Position numbers and translations under genes: made by a program. Positions 4,748-6,592 of a DNA stretch of 6,592 nucleotides are shown here, piece by piece. The DNA lies in contig CAMWSW010000053.1 in assembly GCA_947176975.1 (NCBI GenBank), forward strand, positions 1 through 6,592. The letters run 5' to 3'. The stretch comes from an uncultured Clostridia bacterium. Lineage in GTDB: Bacteria > Bacillota > Clostridia > Christensenellales > UBA3700. Position 1 is the stretch's first letter, and each line of letters starts with the position of its first letter. The notes under the pieces are model-generated. The model saw only the letters and a list, made by a program, of their open reading frames with translations, searched no databases and had not been told where the DNA came from.

Positions 4748-6028
4748 CTACTTTATATAATCCAGCGCTTGTTTTACGTCTGCGATAAGGTCGTCTACGT
4801 TTTCTATACCCACGGACAAACGTATGAGCTCGGGAGATACTCCTGCATTGGCAAGTTCTTGGTCGTTCATCTGACGGTGCGTTGCGCTAGCCGGATGCAG
4901 ACAACAACTGCGCGCGTCTGCCACGTGCGTCTCGATAGCAATTACTTTGAGACGCTTCATCACTTCTTCCGCAGCTTTTCTGCCGCCCTTAACGCCAAAA
5001 CTCAATACTCCGCAAGAGCCGTTAGGCAGATACTTCTTTGCAAGTTCAAAATCGCTGTCTCCTTCGAGATTGGGGTACTTGACCCACTCGACGTTTTTAT
5101 GGCTTTGCAAGAACTCTGCAATCTTCAATGCATTGGAACAATGTCTCTCCATTCTCACTGCAAGGCTCTCAAGTCCGAGATTGAGTATGTAAGCGTTTTG
5201 CGGAGACTGAATTGAGCCAAAGTCTCTCATAAGCTGCGCGGTAGCTTTGGTAATAAATGCTCCGCCAAGTCCAAATCTCTCAGTATAGGTCACGCCGTGA
5301 TAGCTCTCGTCGGGAGTGCAAAGTCCTGCGAATTTGTCAGGGTACTTCGTCCAATCGAACTTGCCGCTGTCGATGATTGCACCGCCTACGCCTGCGCCGT
5401 GACCGTCCATATACTTGGTAGTGGAGTGCGTGACTATGTCTGCGCCCCATTCAAAAGGTCTGCAATTTATAGGCGTAGCAAAGGTATTGTCCACAACGAG
5501 CGGTACGCCGTGAGCGTGCGCTGCCTTTGCAAATCTCTCAATGTCGAATACTACTATTGCGGGATTGGCAATAGTCTCGCCGAATACAGCTTTGGTGTTG
5601 GGCTTAAAAGCCTTCTCGAGTTCTTCGTCGCTGCAATTTGGTTTGACGAAAGTAAATTCAATACCCATTCTCTTCATAGTTACTGCAAAGAGGTTGTACG
5701 TTCCGCCGTAGATAGTCGAAGACGCAACGACGTGGTCTCCGCAACCTGCAATATTGAATATAGCGTAGAAGTTGGCGGCTTGTCCGGAAGAAGTAAGCAT
5801 ACCTGCGCTTCCTCCCTCAAGTTCGCATATCTTCTGAGCTACGTAATCATTGGTGGGATTTTGAAGACGGGTATAGAAATATCCGCTCTCCTCAAGGTCA
5901 AACAGCTTTGCCATTGCCTCGCTGGTGTCGTATTTGAAAGTCGTGCTTTGGATTATTGGTATCTGTCTGGGTTCTCCGTTGCCGGGTTTGTAACCGCCTT
6001 GCACGCATATGGTCTCGATTTTGCTCAT
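4748..6028 (-). CDS. metY: O-acetylhomoserine sulfhydrylase (aminocarboxypropyltransferase)
   Basis: The 426-residue protein is a PLP enzyme of the Cys/Met metabolism (gamma) family. It converts O-acetylhomoserine and sulfide to homocysteine and acetate. Visible residues: YTRLQNPT (52-59) with the Tyr and Arg that bind phosphate of the neighbouring subunit's cofactor; SSGQAA (80-85); Y107, which stacks on the PLP ring; VVDNTFATP with D180; HSTTKYMDGHG with the Schiff-base K205; and IRLSVGIE with substrate-carboxylate R403. The C-terminal HPASATH segment and length of about 425 fit MetY better than the shorter MetB/MetC enzymes of about 380-400. GAGGAG lies 8 nt before the ATG. The gene begins 28 nt after smpB and is followed 270 nt later by metA, which supplies its substrate. 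The protein could have some side activity with cysteine-type acceptors, but the assignment is firm. Confidence 0.94.
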   Translation of the reverse strand: MSKIETICVQGGYKPGNGEPRQIPIIQSTTFKYDTSEAMAKLFDLEESGYFYTRLQNPTNDYVAQKICELEGGSAGMLTSSGQAANFYAIFNIAGCGDHVVASSTIYGGTYNLFAVTMKRMGIEFTFVKPNCSDEELEKAFKPNTKAVFGETIANPAIVVFDIERFAKAAHAHGVPLVVDNTFATPINCRPFEWGADIVTHSTTKYMDGHGAGVGGAIIDSGKFDWTKYPDKFAGLCTPDESYHGVTYTERFGLGGAFITKATAQLMRDFGSIQSPQNAYILNLGLESLAVRMERHCSNALKIAEFLQSHKNVEWVKYPNLEGDSDFELAKKYLPNGSCGVLSFGVKGGRKAAEEVMKRLKVIAIETHVADARSCCLHPASATHRQMNDQELANAGVSPELIRLSVGIENVDDLIADVKQALDYIK

Positions 6029-6056
6029 GTTTGCAACTCCTCTTTTTATTTATGAT

Positions 6057-6518
6057 TTAATTTCTATATTCCTTGACTGCTCTGTCAATATCTCTCTTGG
6101 CTTCTCTGTCGGCAATCGACTTGCGCTTGTCGTGCAATTCCTTACCTTTTGCAAGACCTACTTCCACTTTGACAAGACCTTGACGGAAATAAATTTTGGT
6201 AGGCACGAGAGTGTACGACTTTTGCGTAACCGCTCCGCGCAGCTTGTCTATCTCTTTCTTATGCAAAAGCAACTTGCGGGGGCGCTTTGCGTCGACATTG
6301 AAATAACTTCCTTTCTCATAGGGCTTGATATGCGCGTTCATCAAAAAGACTTCTCCGCCCTTGACGATGCAGAAACTGTCTTTGAGATTTATCTGTCCCT
6401 GCCTTATGGACTTGACTTCGCAACCGACAAGCGCAATGCCTGCCTCATAGGTATCTTCTATGAAGTAATCGAAGTAGGCTTTTTTATTGTTGTCGATTAT
6501 CTTTATCCCGTCAGCCAT
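6057..6518 (-). CDS. smpB: SsrA-binding protein SmpB
   Basis: The 153-residue protein binds tmRNA and, with it, rescues ribosomes stalled on broken messages (trans-translation). Length and landmarks are typical: an OB-fold core with ALVGCEVKSIRQGQINLKDSF (about 29-49), MNAHIKPYEKGSYFNVDAKRPRKLLLH (about 60-86), and VGLAKGKELHDKRKSIADRE (about 120-139). A basic C-terminal tail reaches into the decoding site. AAAGGAG lies 6 nt before the ATG. The upstream 74 bp to the window edge is very AT-rich; I saw no convincing promoter in it, so transcription may begin further upstream. The tmRNA gene itself is not in the window. No terminator separates it from metY, so the two are probably co-transcribed despite unrelated roles. 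Confidence 0.95.
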   Translation of the reverse strand: MADGIKIIDNNKKAYFDYFIEDTYEAGIALVGCEVKSIRQGQINLKDSFCIVKGGEVFLMNAHIKPYEKGSYFNVDAKRPRKLLLHKKEIDKLRGAVTQKSYTLVPTKIYFRQGLVKVEVGLAKGKELHDKRKSIADREAKRDIDRAVKEYRN

Positions 6519-6592
6519 TGCAAGCTCCTTTGGTTATTATATCATATAATGCATAAATTGTTTATTGTTTTTTTATATTTTATATATTACTA

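Noticed and set aside
5297..6055. Long plus-strand open frame opposite metY.
   Set aside because: It is antisense to a clear enzyme gene, has no family features, and its composition follows the codon pattern of metY.
6532..6592. AT-rich stretch upstream of smpB as a promoter.
   Set aside because: Many TATA-like hexamers occur but none has a credible -35 at the right spacing inside the window.

Overview
The window looks like a piece of a Bacillota (Clostridia-type) chromosome. It is moderately AT-biased, has strong AGGAGG-like ribosome sites, short gaps between genes, sigma-A style promoters and simple hairpin-plus-T-run terminators. The proteins also have a clostridial flavour. I cannot name the species from sequence alone. 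There are six genes. Two on the + strand on the left face four on the - strand on the right, and the two groups converge at about position 2820.

Left part (1-316): there is no protein gene here, but the stretch is busy. A good minus-strand promoter (161-189) fires leftward out of the window. It would make a leader RNA from about 154 to position 1 and beyond, containing a clear stem-loop and alternative pairings. To its right lie two perfect dyads (225-237 and 241-261) and a plus-strand promoter for an XRE-family regulator (317-1018). That regulator carries an unusual hydrophobic tail with glycine at exactly every fifth residue. Next comes a cytoplasmic family 2 glycoside hydrolase (1086-2804). 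Its own promoter is packed against the hairpin that would terminate the regulator's message.

Right part (minus strand, in order of transcription): smpB (6518-6057), then 28 nt later an O-acetylhomoserine sulfhydrylase (metY, 6028-4748). A 270-nt gap follows, holding a 100-bp imperfect inverted repeat. Then comes a MetA-type homoserine O-acetyltransferase (4477-3566), a terminator, and a divergent nitrilase-fold protein (3491-2823) that has lost the usual catalytic cysteine.

Functionally, MetA and MetY form a two-step direct-sulfhydrylation route: homoserine to O-acetylhomoserine, then to homocysteine with sulfide. Glu111 in MetA points to acetyl-CoA rather than succinyl-CoA, which matches the substrate of the neighbouring MetY. 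SmpB belongs to ribosome rescue and is probably only a transcriptional neighbour. The regulator and the glycoside hydrolase are adjacent, but each has its own promoter and a different dyad, so a regulatory link between them is not shown.

I found no CRISPR array, insertion sequence, tRNA or rRNA. The least explained items are the glycine-pentad tail of the regulator, the 100-bp inverted repeat before metA, the unassigned leader RNA at the left edge, and the cysteine-less nitrilase homologue.
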